The notes: generated by a model from the sequence alone, not told the origin. A stretch of DNA of 10,264 nt from an uncultured Alistipes sp. (GCA_934754975.1 CAKVKI010000081.1:1-10264); one strand, 5' to 3'. Counted from the first letter of the stretch, positions 1 to 6,917 are shown. Numbers and translations are program-made.

Positions 1-77
1 GTAATCCCCGGCGGCATTGCCTTTGGCGTCGGCAACGGCAAGGGTTTTGACCGGCTTGTTCTGATCGGCGACCGCCA
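1..77. repeat. Identical block shared by the two fimbrillin genes (left copy)
   Basis: Bases 1-77 match 1182-1258 without a difference; the first mismatch is 78 (g) against 1259 (a). The block continues off the left edge. It encodes the end of the N-terminal half (LAVADQNKPVKTLAVADAKGNAAGDY region). The genes stay colinear at a register of 1181 bp as far as about base 400 with no indel, so this is a tandem gene duplication. Confidence 0.9.
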
Positions 78-468
78 GCGTTTGCAATAAGACATTGAGG
101 TCGGCAAGTGAAACCGACCCCGTCGGCATCGTCACGTCGCCCGTGTTTACAAGGACTCCGACGACGGAAGGCTCGACGATCTGTTCGAAACGCTTCTCCC
201 TTGCCTTGATTTCGGCATCGGTCCACACATAACCCGTTGCATTCTCACCGGCATCGACCAGGTAAACGATCACATTGTCATAGTAGGGAGTGATCTGGCC
301 TGCGGCCTGCGGGTCCTCGACACCGTAGGTCTCCAGATTACCCGGGAGGGATACTGCGAAATTGGTTTTCGCGGCGGGAGCGGGCGCCCCCGGTTCGGCA
401 TCCTTGTTACAAGCCGCCAGCAATGCCAGTGCGGTCAGGATACAAAGGTTTTTCGTCATTTTTTTCAT
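1..468 (-). CDS. Fimbrillin-like lipoprotein, second copy (3' end beyond the window)
   Basis: This is the first 156 codons of a gene read leftwards; the frame is open to base 1. The start chosen is the ATG at 468 (MKKMTKN); the ATG at 459 is in frame and also possible. The N-terminus is a lipoprotein signal ending in a lipobox, LLAAC, with the lipidated Cys at residue 20, followed by a Pro/Ala-rich linker (EPGAPAPAAKTNF). The sequence then follows the gene at 528-1646 almost residue for residue, including the motifs VEDPQAAGQI, PYYDNV, VYLVDAG and TDAEI. In Mfa/FimA-type fimbriae of Bacteroidota such lipoproteins are exported, lipidated and assembled into surface fibres. This copy could be a second stalk subunit, an anchor or an accessory/tip subunit; the missing C-terminal half would decide. 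It is probably the sixth gene of the minus-strand operon, 59 nt after the first fimbrillin and behind an attenuator-like hairpin. Confidence 0.82.
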   Translation of the reverse strand, partial: MKKMTKNLCILTALALLAACNKDAEPGAPAPAAKTNFAVSLPGNLETYGVEDPQAAGQITPYYDNVIVYLVDAGENATGYVWTDAEIKAREKRFEQIVEPSVVGVLVNTGDVTMPTGSVSLADLNVLLQTLAVADQNKPVKTLAVADAKGNAAGDY

Positions 469-480
469 ATATCGTTCGAT

Positions 481-511
481 AAAAACCGGAGAAAGGGTTT
501 CCCCTTCCCGG
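481..511 (-). terminator. Hairpin plus U5 between the two fimbrillin genes (attenuator candidate)
   Basis: Read on the minus strand, CCGG (511-508) and GAAGGG (507-502) pair with CCCTTT (497-492) and CCGG (489-486). There is one G-U pair, a 2-nt bulge (CU, 491-490) and a GAAA loop (501-498). Five T residues follow directly (485-481). This is the form of an intrinsic terminator. It lies downstream of the first fimbrillin stop (528) and only 12 nt before the ATG of the second (468). Since both genes belong to one run, partial termination that lowers the second subunit relative to the first is a reasonable inference. It could instead be an RNA-stability element. Confidence 0.55.
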
Positions 512-527
512 AGTAATTCAACAAAAA

Positions 528-1646
528 TTAAATTTCAGGGGTAACGTTGGAAACCGTCCAGTCGGCGACCGTAATGGCCACGATCAGGTCGATCTTAGTC
601 TTCTCGGGATTGTCGGTAATTTTATCGGGGGTAATCTCGATACCGCCGTTTTCCAACCCCATTTTGTAAATCTTGTGTGGCATAAGTCCGATAACGGAAC
701 TACTCCCCTCCTTAAAGCCTTTTACCGTGATGTACTTGCCGGTAAAAGGGGTCGGGTTATCCGCATCGCCCGTACCGTCGGCAAGCTTGTAACCGGCCGA
801 AACCGTACCGCTCACCTTGTAAATGATATGGGGAACGAAATTGCCTGCATATACCTGGTAAGCATAAGCTTTCGTGCCGGTCGACGAAGTTACGGATGCA
901 TCGTAAGCGTCGGTCGCCCATGCGGGATACGTTGCAGGCCAGGTCAATTCGGTGAAATTCTGGTTGGATGATCTTCCGTAATCGTTGTAGAGGTTGTTGA
1001 TATAAACTGCCTCGACGGTCAGAGCGTCCAGGCCCGTACCGGGCTTTACGGTACCGACTTCAAAACGCGACACCTCCGACCTGAGTTCTACGGCAGCTTT
1101 TTTCAGCGGATGGCCGTCATCGGAAGTTTCGGTCGTAAACGCCGACTCTCCCCCAATAAGCATTACCTGCTGCACGGAGAGGTAATCCCCGGCGGCATTG
1201 CCTTTGGCGTCGGCAACGGCAAGGGTTTTGACCGGCTTGTTCTGATCGGCGACCGCCAACGCACCTATCGCATTTTCGAGCGCCGACATCGTAGTCGAAC
1301 CTATCGGCAAGGAGACGCCGCCAGCATTCACAATGACCCCGACTTCAACAGGTTCAACGATCTGCTCGAAACGCTTCCGCTTCGCCGCTATTTCGGCATC
1401 AGTCCAGGCATAGCCCACTGCATTGCCTCCGGCATCGACCAGATAGACGACCACATTGTCGTAATACGGCACGATCTGGCCTGCGGCCTGCGGATCTTCG
1501 ACCGCATAGGTTTCCAATGCGCCCGCGAGAGAGACCTCGAAATTGGTCTTCGCGGCGGGAGCGGGCGCCCCCGGTTCGGCTTCCTTGCTGCACGCAGCCA
1601 GAGCCATCGTTGCCAGTGCGGCAACAAAAAAAGTCTTCATCTTCAT
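528..1646 (-). CDS. Fimbrillin family lipoprotein (Mfa/FimA-like major subunit candidate)
   Basis: This 372-residue protein has a lipoprotein signal (MKMKTFFVAALATMALAAC, lipobox LAAC, lipidated Cys19) and a short Pro/Ala linker. An N-terminal beta-rich half (about 30-150) begins NFEVSLAGALETY. A second half contains the VSRFEVG segment, where fimbrillins have their inter-domain strand, and the chain ends in a hydrophobic alternating strand, VAITVADWTV. That last pattern resembles the C-terminal strand of the FimA/Mfa1 superfamily, whose subunits polymerise by strand exchange after proteolytic removal of the N-terminal strand. Length fits the family (about 330-450). The start is ATG at 1646; the ATG at 1640 is an alternative. 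The leader at 1647-1700 is very AT-rich with no GC stem. The gene lies 54 nt after the DUF3868 gene in the same direction. Being first of two copies and ahead of the attenuator, it is the better candidate for main subunit. Family assignment rests on these patterns, not on a database search. Confidence 0.82.
   Translation of the reverse strand: MKMKTFFVAALATMALAACSKEAEPGAPAPAAKTNFEVSLAGALETYAVEDPQAAGQIVPYYDNVVVYLVDAGGNAVGYAWTDAEIAAKRKRFEQIVEPVEVGVIVNAGGVSLPIGSTTMSALENAIGALAVADQNKPVKTLAVADAKGNAAGDYLSVQQVMLIGGESAFTTETSDDGHPLKKAAVELRSEVSRFEVGTVKPGTGLDALTVEAVYINNLYNDYGRSSNQNFTELTWPATYPAWATDAYDASVTSSTGTKAYAYQVYAGNFVPHIIYKVSGTVSAGYKLADGTGDADNPTPFTGKYITVKGFKEGSSSVIGLMPHKIYKMGLENGGIEITPDKITDNPEKTKIDLIVAITVADWTVSNVTPEI
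1182..1258. repeat. Identical block shared by the two fimbrillin genes (right copy)
   Basis: This is the partner of bases 1-77. A second identical stretch of 32 bases, 1549-1580 against 368-399, encodes the linker after the lipobox. The sequence between these blocks is clearly diverged, especially 78-160 against 1259-1341. Confidence 0.9.
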
Positions 1647-1700
1647 AGTCTTGATGTTAAAAAATGATAAAAGGCGTTTAATTATATTGTTAATAGTAGC

Positions 1701-3242
1701 TTACCGTTTGTTTTTCAGTTCCGCTTCCCGGATCTGGTCGAGATTCCGCCGCAGGCGCGCTATCTCGTCGAGATTTTGCTGCGCCGCTTCCAATCCGGCG
1801 GCACGCGCCGCTTCGAAACAGGGCACGGCTTTGTCGTAATCCTGGTCGCGCATCATCAGAAGCAGGCCGCGGGCGTTGTCGTATTCAGGAACGGAGCTGC
1901 CCTCCTTTACATTCCCGAGGTATCGCTCGGCGCTGACGAAATCCCGGCGCTGCAGGGCCACGACCGCGGCGTTGATGTTGGCCGTCGTATTTTCGGGATA
2001 CAGCCGCACGGCGGTCTCGAACAGTTGGTTGAAATTATCCGACCCCGGTTCATAGAGGTTGGCGACCAGATACATTTCGTTCAGGCTCAGATTCTGCGGC
2101 CGCGTTTTCACGACCTCCTTCGCCTCTTCGGCATCGAAATTCCGCACGTCGTAATCCACCGCAACCGTCACTTTACGCAGGGCCGGGAACATCTCTCTGA
2201 GCATGTATCGCCACGGCGTACCGCCTTTCAGGGCCATCAGTTTCGACTCCCGGCCTTCGGCAATCGAGTAACGGTCGATGATATCGAGTACGGCCTGCTT
2301 GTCCGGCATATCGGAAGCCTGTACCGCCGGAATCAGATCGTCCCAGTTCTCTCCGCCGAAATGCACGGAGTAAAGCGATCCGGGAATCGCGGGATAACGG
2401 CTCTGCAGATAACTCCGCAGGGATTTGGCCCGGCCTTCGGAAAGCCGTTCGTTCATTGCAAGCGATCCCTCCGGCGAAGCATAGCCTACGATGGATATGC
2501 GCTTTATGGTGAAATCCCGGTCGTTCTGCACCAGCTCGATCATCCGGCGGATTTTCTCCAGCTCCGCAGCATTGCGGCCGAATTCGGGGTTGATATTGGT
2601 TTTGCCGACGGCGAAATCGAGGAACGATTCACCCTGCTCGGCGCGGCGTTTCACGGCTTCGGCTTCGGGTTTCACATAGGCCAAATGCGGCGAAATATGA
2701 TAACGTTCGATAATGATGACCTGCTCCAGATCGACCTTGCCGGCCAGCAGGCGCACGTCCGTCACACGGGACTCGCCGCATCCGCAGTCGTTTTTCTGCA
2801 GATTCAGCTGTGCAGAGGACATCCACGGCTCGTAAGGCACCGCAAGGCGGTAGCCGACCTGGCGGTCGCCCTTGTAATCGGGTATCACGCTGTATGGCGC
2901 CGACAGGGCATAGGCGGCCTGCTCCTTCCGGTTCATCAGCGCCAGCGAGCGGCGGTAATTCTTATAGCTGCTGCGGCCCATGACCGAAATCCGGGGCAGC
3001 GCAACCGACCGGTCTCCCGAAACGAGTAGCGGCGTAAACTCCGCAGTCATGCGCGAAGGGACGCTGCGTCCTTCGGCAGTCACGGCCATATCCACATAGA
3101 GCGAGTCGCCGCGCTGGGCGAGTTCGTTCACCTGCACGGTGATATTACCCTGACGCACCGGACTGTTCCGGGCCGCTCCGCCGGATGCCGGATACATGAC
3201 GGCCAGACATGCCGGCAGCAAAATCGTATATACTTTTTTCAT
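1701..3242 (-). CDS. DUF3868 protein with OmpA-like domain and TPR-like tail
   Basis: The protein has 513 residues. It opens with a signal peptide (MKKVYTILLPACLAVMYPASGGA). A beta-rich N-terminal part follows to about 180, with a Cys pair CGCG at 153-156; I read this as the DUF3868 region common beside Bacteroidota fimbrillins. Residues about 205-365 form an OmpA-C-like domain (FAVGKTNINPE, then GYASPEGS at 253-260, then NERLSEGRAKSLRSYL). Residues about 385-490 look like TPR helices (LYPENTTANINAAVVALQ, then YDKAVPCFEAARAAG), with a charged coiled tail. OmpA-C domains usually hold peptidoglycan through an Asp and an Arg. Here the Arg (LSEGRA) is kept, but the usual GHTD reads GYAS, so binding may differ. 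A periplasmic or outer-membrane-linked scaffold for fimbriae is an inference. The gene is 11 nt after the STN-DUF3575 gene and 54 nt before the fimbrillin. Start is ATG at 3242. Confidence 0.85.
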   Translation of the reverse strand: MKKVYTILLPACLAVMYPASGGAARNSPVRQGNITVQVNELAQRGDSLYVDMAVTAEGRSVPSRMTAEFTPLLVSGDRSVALPRISVMGRSSYKNYRRSLALMNRKEQAAYALSAPYSVIPDYKGDRQVGYRLAVPYEPWMSSAQLNLQKNDCGCGESRVTDVRLLAGKVDLEQVIIIERYHISPHLAYVKPEAEAVKRRAEQGESFLDFAVGKTNINPEFGRNAAELEKIRRMIELVQNDRDFTIKRISIVGYASPEGSLAMNERLSEGRAKSLRSYLQSRYPAIPGSLYSVHFGGENWDDLIPAVQASDMPDKQAVLDIIDRYSIAEGRESKLMALKGGTPWRYMLREMFPALRKVTVAVDYDVRNFDAEEAKEVVKTRPQNLSLNEMYLVANLYEPGSDNFNQLFETAVRLYPENTTANINAAVVALQRRDFVSAERYLGNVKEGSSVPEYDNARGLLLMMRDQDYDKAVPCFEAARAAGLEAAQQNLDEIARLRRNLDQIREAELKNKR

Positions 3243-3253
3243 AGCGCAGTCTC

Positions 3254-4303
3254 TTATTTAATCATGAATATCAAGGTGATGCCCGCTTTGGTCGGTCCGA
3301 AGTAATGCTTCGTTTCGGAGGTAATCTTCCGGCCGCACTTCGCACACGGGTATTTGTCGTAGTCGAGGTAGGCGTACCCCACTCCCAGCGTGGCTTCGAG
3401 TCCCCAGCGGTTACCCAGCACCCAGTGGTAGCCGTAACTCACGCCAGCCCCCGCGAGCCAGCCTTCGTAACGGTGATTCCGTATGTTTTCGTTGTCGATC
3501 GAACCGAACATCCTGCCCGAATTGAATCCCCAGGGCAGCATGCCGCCCCAGTTATATCCGCCGCCGAGCGCATGAATGCCCACGAAGTGTCCCGAAAAAC
3601 GGGTGCAGCTCCACCAGCGGAACTCCGGCTGAACCAGCCAGTGTTTCATCTTCCGGTTTTCCGAAAACGTCCACGGGTTGTAGTTGCCCGAAACGTCGAG
3701 CGTCCACCGACGCCCCAAAGCGAACTCGAAACCCAGGTTCAGCGTCGAAGTCGCATCGTACAGCAGATTGGTCTTCACGGCCCATGCGGCGACGGGCAGG
3801 GCTGCCGGCGGAATGCGCAACGGAACCGAAATACGCATCGGCTCCGGACAGCTACCGGGAACATGCAGCCGCGGAGCGGACACCGTCACCCGGGACGTCA
3901 GGACAGGAGCATGCCAAGTCCTGCGCACCTCCGGTTTCGGAACCGGGACAACCACGGATTCCGCTTCCGGAACGGCGGCAGGTTCCCGAAGCGAGGGAGG
4001 AGGGAGATTCCCGCCCGTCGGTTTATAGACTTTGTAGATGTAATAATTCCCGCCCAGCTCTTTGAACCTCAGGTTCGTCCCGTCGAGCCAGCGCTCCAGG
4101 ACTGTCGGAATATCTCCGGACGGCGAGCTGTCTTCCACGACAACCGGGTCAGTCATAAGGTGACTGAAAGCGATCTTCACATCGCGCCGGTGCGAAAGTT
4201 CGTTCAAAAGCCGCGTAAGATTGCCGGGGCCGGCCGCGTGAAGCGGCCGGTACGCCGACGATATGATTATGAGTGCTTGATTACATGCCAGACGTTTCAT
4301 CAT
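3254..4303 (-). CDS. STN domain joined to a DUF3575 outer-membrane barrel
   Basis: The protein has 349 residues in three parts. First comes a short, unusual signal-like N-terminus (MMKRLACNQALIIISSAYRP), then an STN-like domain at about 26-92 (LTRLLNELSHRRDVKIAFSH, PTVLERWLDGTNLRFKELGGNYYIYKV). A Pro/Val-rich linker spans about 94-172. DUF3575 covers about 175-349 (AVKTNLLYDATSTLNLGFE, YNPWTF, WLVQPEFRWW, GHFVGIHALGGGYNWGG, YPCAKCG, HYFGPTKAGITLIF). DUF3575 proteins are predicted small outer-membrane beta-barrels found near fimbrillin genes. STN is the periplasmic signalling domain of FecA-type TonB transducers and of secretins. Here it sits in front of a small barrel with no plug or TonB box that I can see, and next to fecR. 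A signal-relay role is an inference. The ATG at 4303 overlaps the fecR stop by 4 nt (ATGA), pointing to translational coupling; the ATG at 4300 is also possible. Confidence 0.85.
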   Translation of the reverse strand: MMKRLACNQALIIISSAYRPLHAAGPGNLTRLLNELSHRRDVKIAFSHLMTDPVVVEDSSPSGDIPTVLERWLDGTNLRFKELGGNYYIYKVYKPTGGNLPPPSLREPAAVPEAESVVVPVPKPEVRRTWHAPVLTSRVTVSAPRLHVPGSCPEPMRISVPLRIPPAALPVAAWAVKTNLLYDATSTLNLGFEFALGRRWTLDVSGNYNPWTFSENRKMKHWLVQPEFRWWSCTRFSGHFVGIHALGGGYNWGGMLPWGFNSGRMFGSIDNENIRNHRYEGWLAGAGVSYGYHWVLGNRWGLEATLGVGYAYLDYDKYPCAKCGRKITSETKHYFGPTKAGITLIFMIK

Positions 4304-5118
4304 TTCAGTAAAATTTCATCTCCGGACACCTCGTAAGGAATGCCGCACGACCGGAAAACCGCTTCGAGCGTTTCGTCCATATCCGCAGTCATTATGTAGC
4401 CCGTAAATACAAGTCCCCCGTATTTATCTGCGCCCGACACCGAAACGCCGAAGATCGTCTCGATGCTCCGGATCACCTCCTCCAGCGGAACCGCTTCGAA
4501 CGACAGCAGGGGCGGCAGCGGTTTTTCGATATCCGAAAGCGTTACCCGGCCTGCGTCGCTCCGGACTCTCTGCCCGGATTGTATGACCAGCTTCCCGGCC
4601 GGAACTGCCACCCGTACGGAACCTTCATAGCACTCCACGAGCATATCGTTCCCGCGCTGGATCACCCGGAACCGCGTTCCCAACACAGCGACCCGGCCGG
4701 CCGGCGTCGAGACGCTGAACCTCCGGCCGTGCGTGACGGAAAACAGCGCTTCGCCGCTCAGCAGTACCCGGCGGCGCAGCAGCCACGTGAATCTATTGTA
4801 CGACAGGCCGGAATTCGGCATGACGGTCACTTCAGAGCCGTCGGGCAGTACACAGGCCACTTCCTGTGCCCCGCTTTCGAAATCGACCGTACTGAAATGC
4901 ACCAGACTGCCGATCACGGATATCACGACAATACCCGCCGCAATGCTCCACTGCGCCAGCCGGTGGCGGAAAGTCTCTTTGCGGCGGAGGGCCGCGCGCC
5001 TGCGGGCCAGTATCTCTCCGATCTCCTCCATGCGCGAATTGGCCGGAGCCTTATAAACGATCCGGGATAACAATTTGTCCACGTCCGTCCGTTCCATGTC
5101 CTTTTCCTCTTTGTCCAT
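4300..5118 (-). CDS. FecR-type anti-sigma factor
   Basis: With the ATG at 5118 this is 272 residues. Residues 1-56 are a charged cytoplasmic part expected to hold the sigma factor. A single membrane helix lies at about 57-75 (WSIAAGIVVISVIGSLV). The FecR domain covers about 85-185 (LPDGSEVTVMPNSGLSY, GEALFSV, STPAGRVAVLGTRFRV, YEGSVRV, IQSGQRV). A C-terminal STN-like/DUF4974 module lies at about 205-271 (LSFEAVPLEEVIRSIETIFGV, ETLEAVFRSCGIPYEVSGDEILL). The frame is open up to a TTG at 5157, but the ATG at 5118 is preferred because AGGAG lies 7 nt before it; ATG 5097 is less likely. It follows the sigma gene by 39 nt and overlaps the STN-DUF3575 gene by 4 nt. In known systems FecR keeps the sigma factor inactive, or primes it, until an outer-membrane partner signals through its STN domain. 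Here the only STN partner in view is the DUF3575 protein. Confidence 0.93.
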   Translation of the reverse strand: MDKEEKDMERTDVDKLLSRIVYKAPANSRMEEIGEILARRRAALRRKETFRHRLAQWSIAAGIVVISVIGSLVHFSTVDFESGAQEVACVLPDGSEVTVMPNSGLSYNRFTWLLRRRVLLSGEALFSVTHGRRFSVSTPAGRVAVLGTRFRVIQRGNDMLVECYEGSVRVAVPAGKLVIQSGQRVRSDAGRVTLSDIEKPLPPLLSFEAVPLEEVIRSIETIFGVSVSGADKYGGLVFTGYIMTADMDETLEAVFRSCGIPYEVSGDEILLK

Positions 5119-5130
5119 ATCCTGACTCCT
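5119..5130 (-). promoter_or_regulatory. Ribosome binding site deciding the fecR start
   Basis: On the minus strand AGGAG (5130-5126) is followed by 7 nt and then ATG (5118-5116). Strong Shine-Dalgarno sites are uncommon in Bacteroidota, so this one is good support for the ATG over the upstream TTG at 5157, which has no such site. Confidence 0.7.
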
Positions 5131-5157
5131 ATTAAAAAATAAATACCAAAAGGACAA

Positions 5158-5718
5158 CTAACTGTATATCTTATTCAGTGTTTTGTCTTTTCGCAGCCGG
5201 GCGAGAGCCGTGGAAACCACATTGCGGATCGTCTTGTCCGCATAGCCCGTCACCTCGGCAATGCCTTTGTTATCCAGACCTTCATAATATCTCAGGTAAA
5301 TTATCTCGCGCTGCATATTGGTGAGTTCGTTAAGGGCGGCCTGAAGTCCGCTGATCGCCTGCTCGGAACATTCCGCGCGGACCATGGAAGCTTCGGCGTC
5401 GATCTCCAGCGCGAAATCGCAGCCGACGACCTGCAATTCGTCGATCGACAGGCAGTCGTTCCGTTTCTTTCCCAATTCCTTCAGTATGAGGCGGCGCAGG
5501 GAACTGGCTAAATAAGCATACAGCGATATGGGCACGGAGAGTCTTTTCCGCCGTTCGAAGAGGTAGGTGAACAACGTCTGAATAGCATTGTTTACCAATT
5601 CTTCATTGTGCGCGATCCCTATTCCATATCGGAATAATCTGTCTTCATACAGACTGTACAATGTCCTGAAGGCCTGTTCGTCACCTTCTCTGATTAAATC
5701 CCAATACTGATGATCCAT
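5158..5718 (-). CDS. ECF-type RNA polymerase sigma factor
   Basis: This 186-residue protein has the two-domain ECF layout. Sigma region 2 is at about 10-80 (EGDEQAFRTLYSLYEDRLFRY, then the NNAIQTLFTYLFERR segment and YLASSLRRLIL). An acidic linker spans about 88-118. Sigma region 4 is at about 122-178 (LNELTNMQREIIYLRYYEGLD, then the helix-turn-helix IAEVTGYADKTIRNVVSTALARLRK). It matches the Bacteroidota family that pairs with FecR, and fecR is the next gene. As first gene of the run it probably directs transcription of its own operon, including the fimbrial genes, when released. The start is ATG at 5718. The upstream bases contain GGGACAAAA (5761-5753, minus) but no convincing TAnnTTTG box, so its promoter may be of ECF type and I cannot define it. 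Confidence 0.93.
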   Translation of the reverse strand: MDHQYWDLIREGDEQAFRTLYSLYEDRLFRYGIGIAHNEELVNNAIQTLFTYLFERRKRLSVPISLYAYLASSLRRLILKELGKKRNDCLSIDELQVVGCDFALEIDAEASMVRAECSEQAISGLQAALNELTNMQREIIYLRYYEGLDNKGIAEVTGYADKTIRNVVSTALARLRKDKTLNKIYS

Positions 5719-5803
5719 ATGCTTCTATTTATTTAGAGTTAGATTCGGGCATTTTGTCCCAAGAAAAAATTAAAAATGTTGCATGCCGCGGCGTTTCGGC
5801 ACA

Positions 5804-5844
5804 GCGGCGCAGCCGCAAAACAGCCGCAAAACAGCCGCAGCCGC
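5804..5844. repeat. Short CAGCCGC(AAAA) tandem repeat with adjoining hairpin
   Basis: The 11-bp unit CAGCCGCAAAA occurs twice without change (5810-5820, 5821-5831). A third, incomplete unit follows as CAGCCGCAGCCGC (5832-5844). Just before it, GCGGC-GCA-GCCGC (5804-5816) can fold. The repeat ends about 90 nt upstream of the sigma-factor ATG, so it could be a regulator-binding array, or simple slippage sequence without function. Confidence 0.7.
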
Positions 5845-5977
5845 TTTATGCGCTCCGAACTATGCAGCCGGGCGCAATACTACCTGTAAACAATTAACAA
5901 TAAATCATTTACACACAGACGCAATAAGACACAGGTGGGATATTTCAGCAAGGGGTCCGGGCACAAGCCGGTCAGGG

Positions 5978-5995
5978 CGGAGTGCGTACACTCCG
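5978..5995. repeat. Perfect 7-bp inverted repeat
   Basis: CGGAGTG (5978-5984) and CACTCCG (5989-5995) are perfect complements around a 4-base CGTA centre. No T-run follows on either strand, so it is not an intrinsic terminator. An operator for a dimeric regulator or an RNA hairpin are both possible. Confidence 0.5.
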
Positions 5996-6650
5996 TCATC
6001 AAAATCTAAAGAGGGAAATTTACATACAATTCCGGGAATAGGCAGCTGAGTTCAGACGCAATATCCGTCAGCGCCGGCCGGAGAGAGGCCCCGGATCGGC
6101 CGGGATACCCGCATGTAGGGCATACCAGACCGTATTTATATCAAATTACGGGAGGAACATTCGGTCAGGATGTCGTGGAAATGATCCGTTCGGATTCGCC
6201 TGTCAGAGCGGATTTCAGGGAGGAAGGTGCGTATTAGAAAGGATGTCATGCACCGTAATAATCGCAGAAAGGAAGGAGTGAAATAAAAAGCGATCGTATT
6301 ACACGTCAGATCAGGCAACTCAAAAAAGAGCATCCGCCTTGTCGCAAAATCCCCGGCTTCGTCCGGACACGTATAGGTTTTGGCAATGGTTTTTCAGTCG
6401 TTTGCAGGAAAGATTGCCGTGCTTGCAATTCAATCGATCCGCATTTCTGTTCAGAATATAAACGGTTCTTTGCCGGATTCATTGCCCGGTCTTCGTCTTA
6501 ATGGCTGTATTCAGCCACAAAAACCGGCAATTTTCCGCATATATGCATCACACGAGCCCCATTGAATACCGCCCGGCCCGCCTGAAATGAACCGGAATTC
6601 TATCGGCAGAAAATAGGATAGAAAGCACGCCACTCCTGTAAAAATTCAAC

Positions 6651-6659
6651 GGGGGGGGG
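6651..6659. repeat. G9 homopolymer tract
   Basis: Nine consecutive G bases lie in non-coding sequence. CCTGTA (6635-6640) and TACAGG (6664-6669) flank it as a 6-bp inverted repeat, so the tract would lie in the loop. Such tracts slip easily during replication and sequencing. Confidence 0.8.
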
Positions 6660-6917
6660 CATATACAGGCCAAGAATACAAAGGCACAGCGGTCATTCGG
6701 AATGATTGTGGAACTTTCGGAACACCCCTCTCGCAAGATAAAACCAGCAGAAATTGAGACATGGTATCAACTGGAAAAATATCCATGCGCTCAAAAAACT
6801 GATTTTTTTCTGGCACATCAAGCTGACAAACAGCAGTCGAACTATCTTTTGCCAACTGTTCCCGACAAACAATCTCCTTTGTTAAACTGTTCTCGTTAAG
6901 GCATCACACCGATCGTA

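Noticed and set aside
1110..1667. Plus-strand open frame of 185 codons over the fimbrillin gene
   Set aside because: It is antisense to a gene with a clear lipobox and fimbrillin patterns, and has no domain or signal of its own.
1776..3029. Plus-strand open frame of 417 codons over the DUF3868 gene
   Set aside because: High GC keeps the antisense frame open. The protein is His/Arg/Gly-rich without any domain, while the minus strand has signal peptide, OmpA-like and TPR-like parts.
3305..4336. Plus-strand open frame of 343 codons over the STN-DUF3575 gene
   Set aside because: It is an Arg/Pro/His-rich shadow frame; the minus strand carries the recognisable DUF3575 motifs and fits the operon.
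6074..6103. CCGGCCG/CGGCCGG inverted repeat as a mobile-element end or inverton border
   Set aside because: Arms are only 7 bp of simple GC palindrome 16 bases apart, with no recombinase gene and no second border found.
6136..6333. Minus-strand 65-codon frame with a hydrophobic start, considered as a small membrane protein
   Set aside because: No supportive start context, no clean membrane helix (charged and polar residues break it), and no partner gene.
6502..6517. TGGCTG-TATT-CAGCCA hairpin as a terminator
   Set aside because: Only 6 bp, with no T-run on either strand and no gene ending beside it.
6702..6899. Plus-strand 65-codon frame in the gene-free interval
   Set aside because: No domain, no promoter, no signal peptide, and composition no different from the surrounding non-coding DNA.
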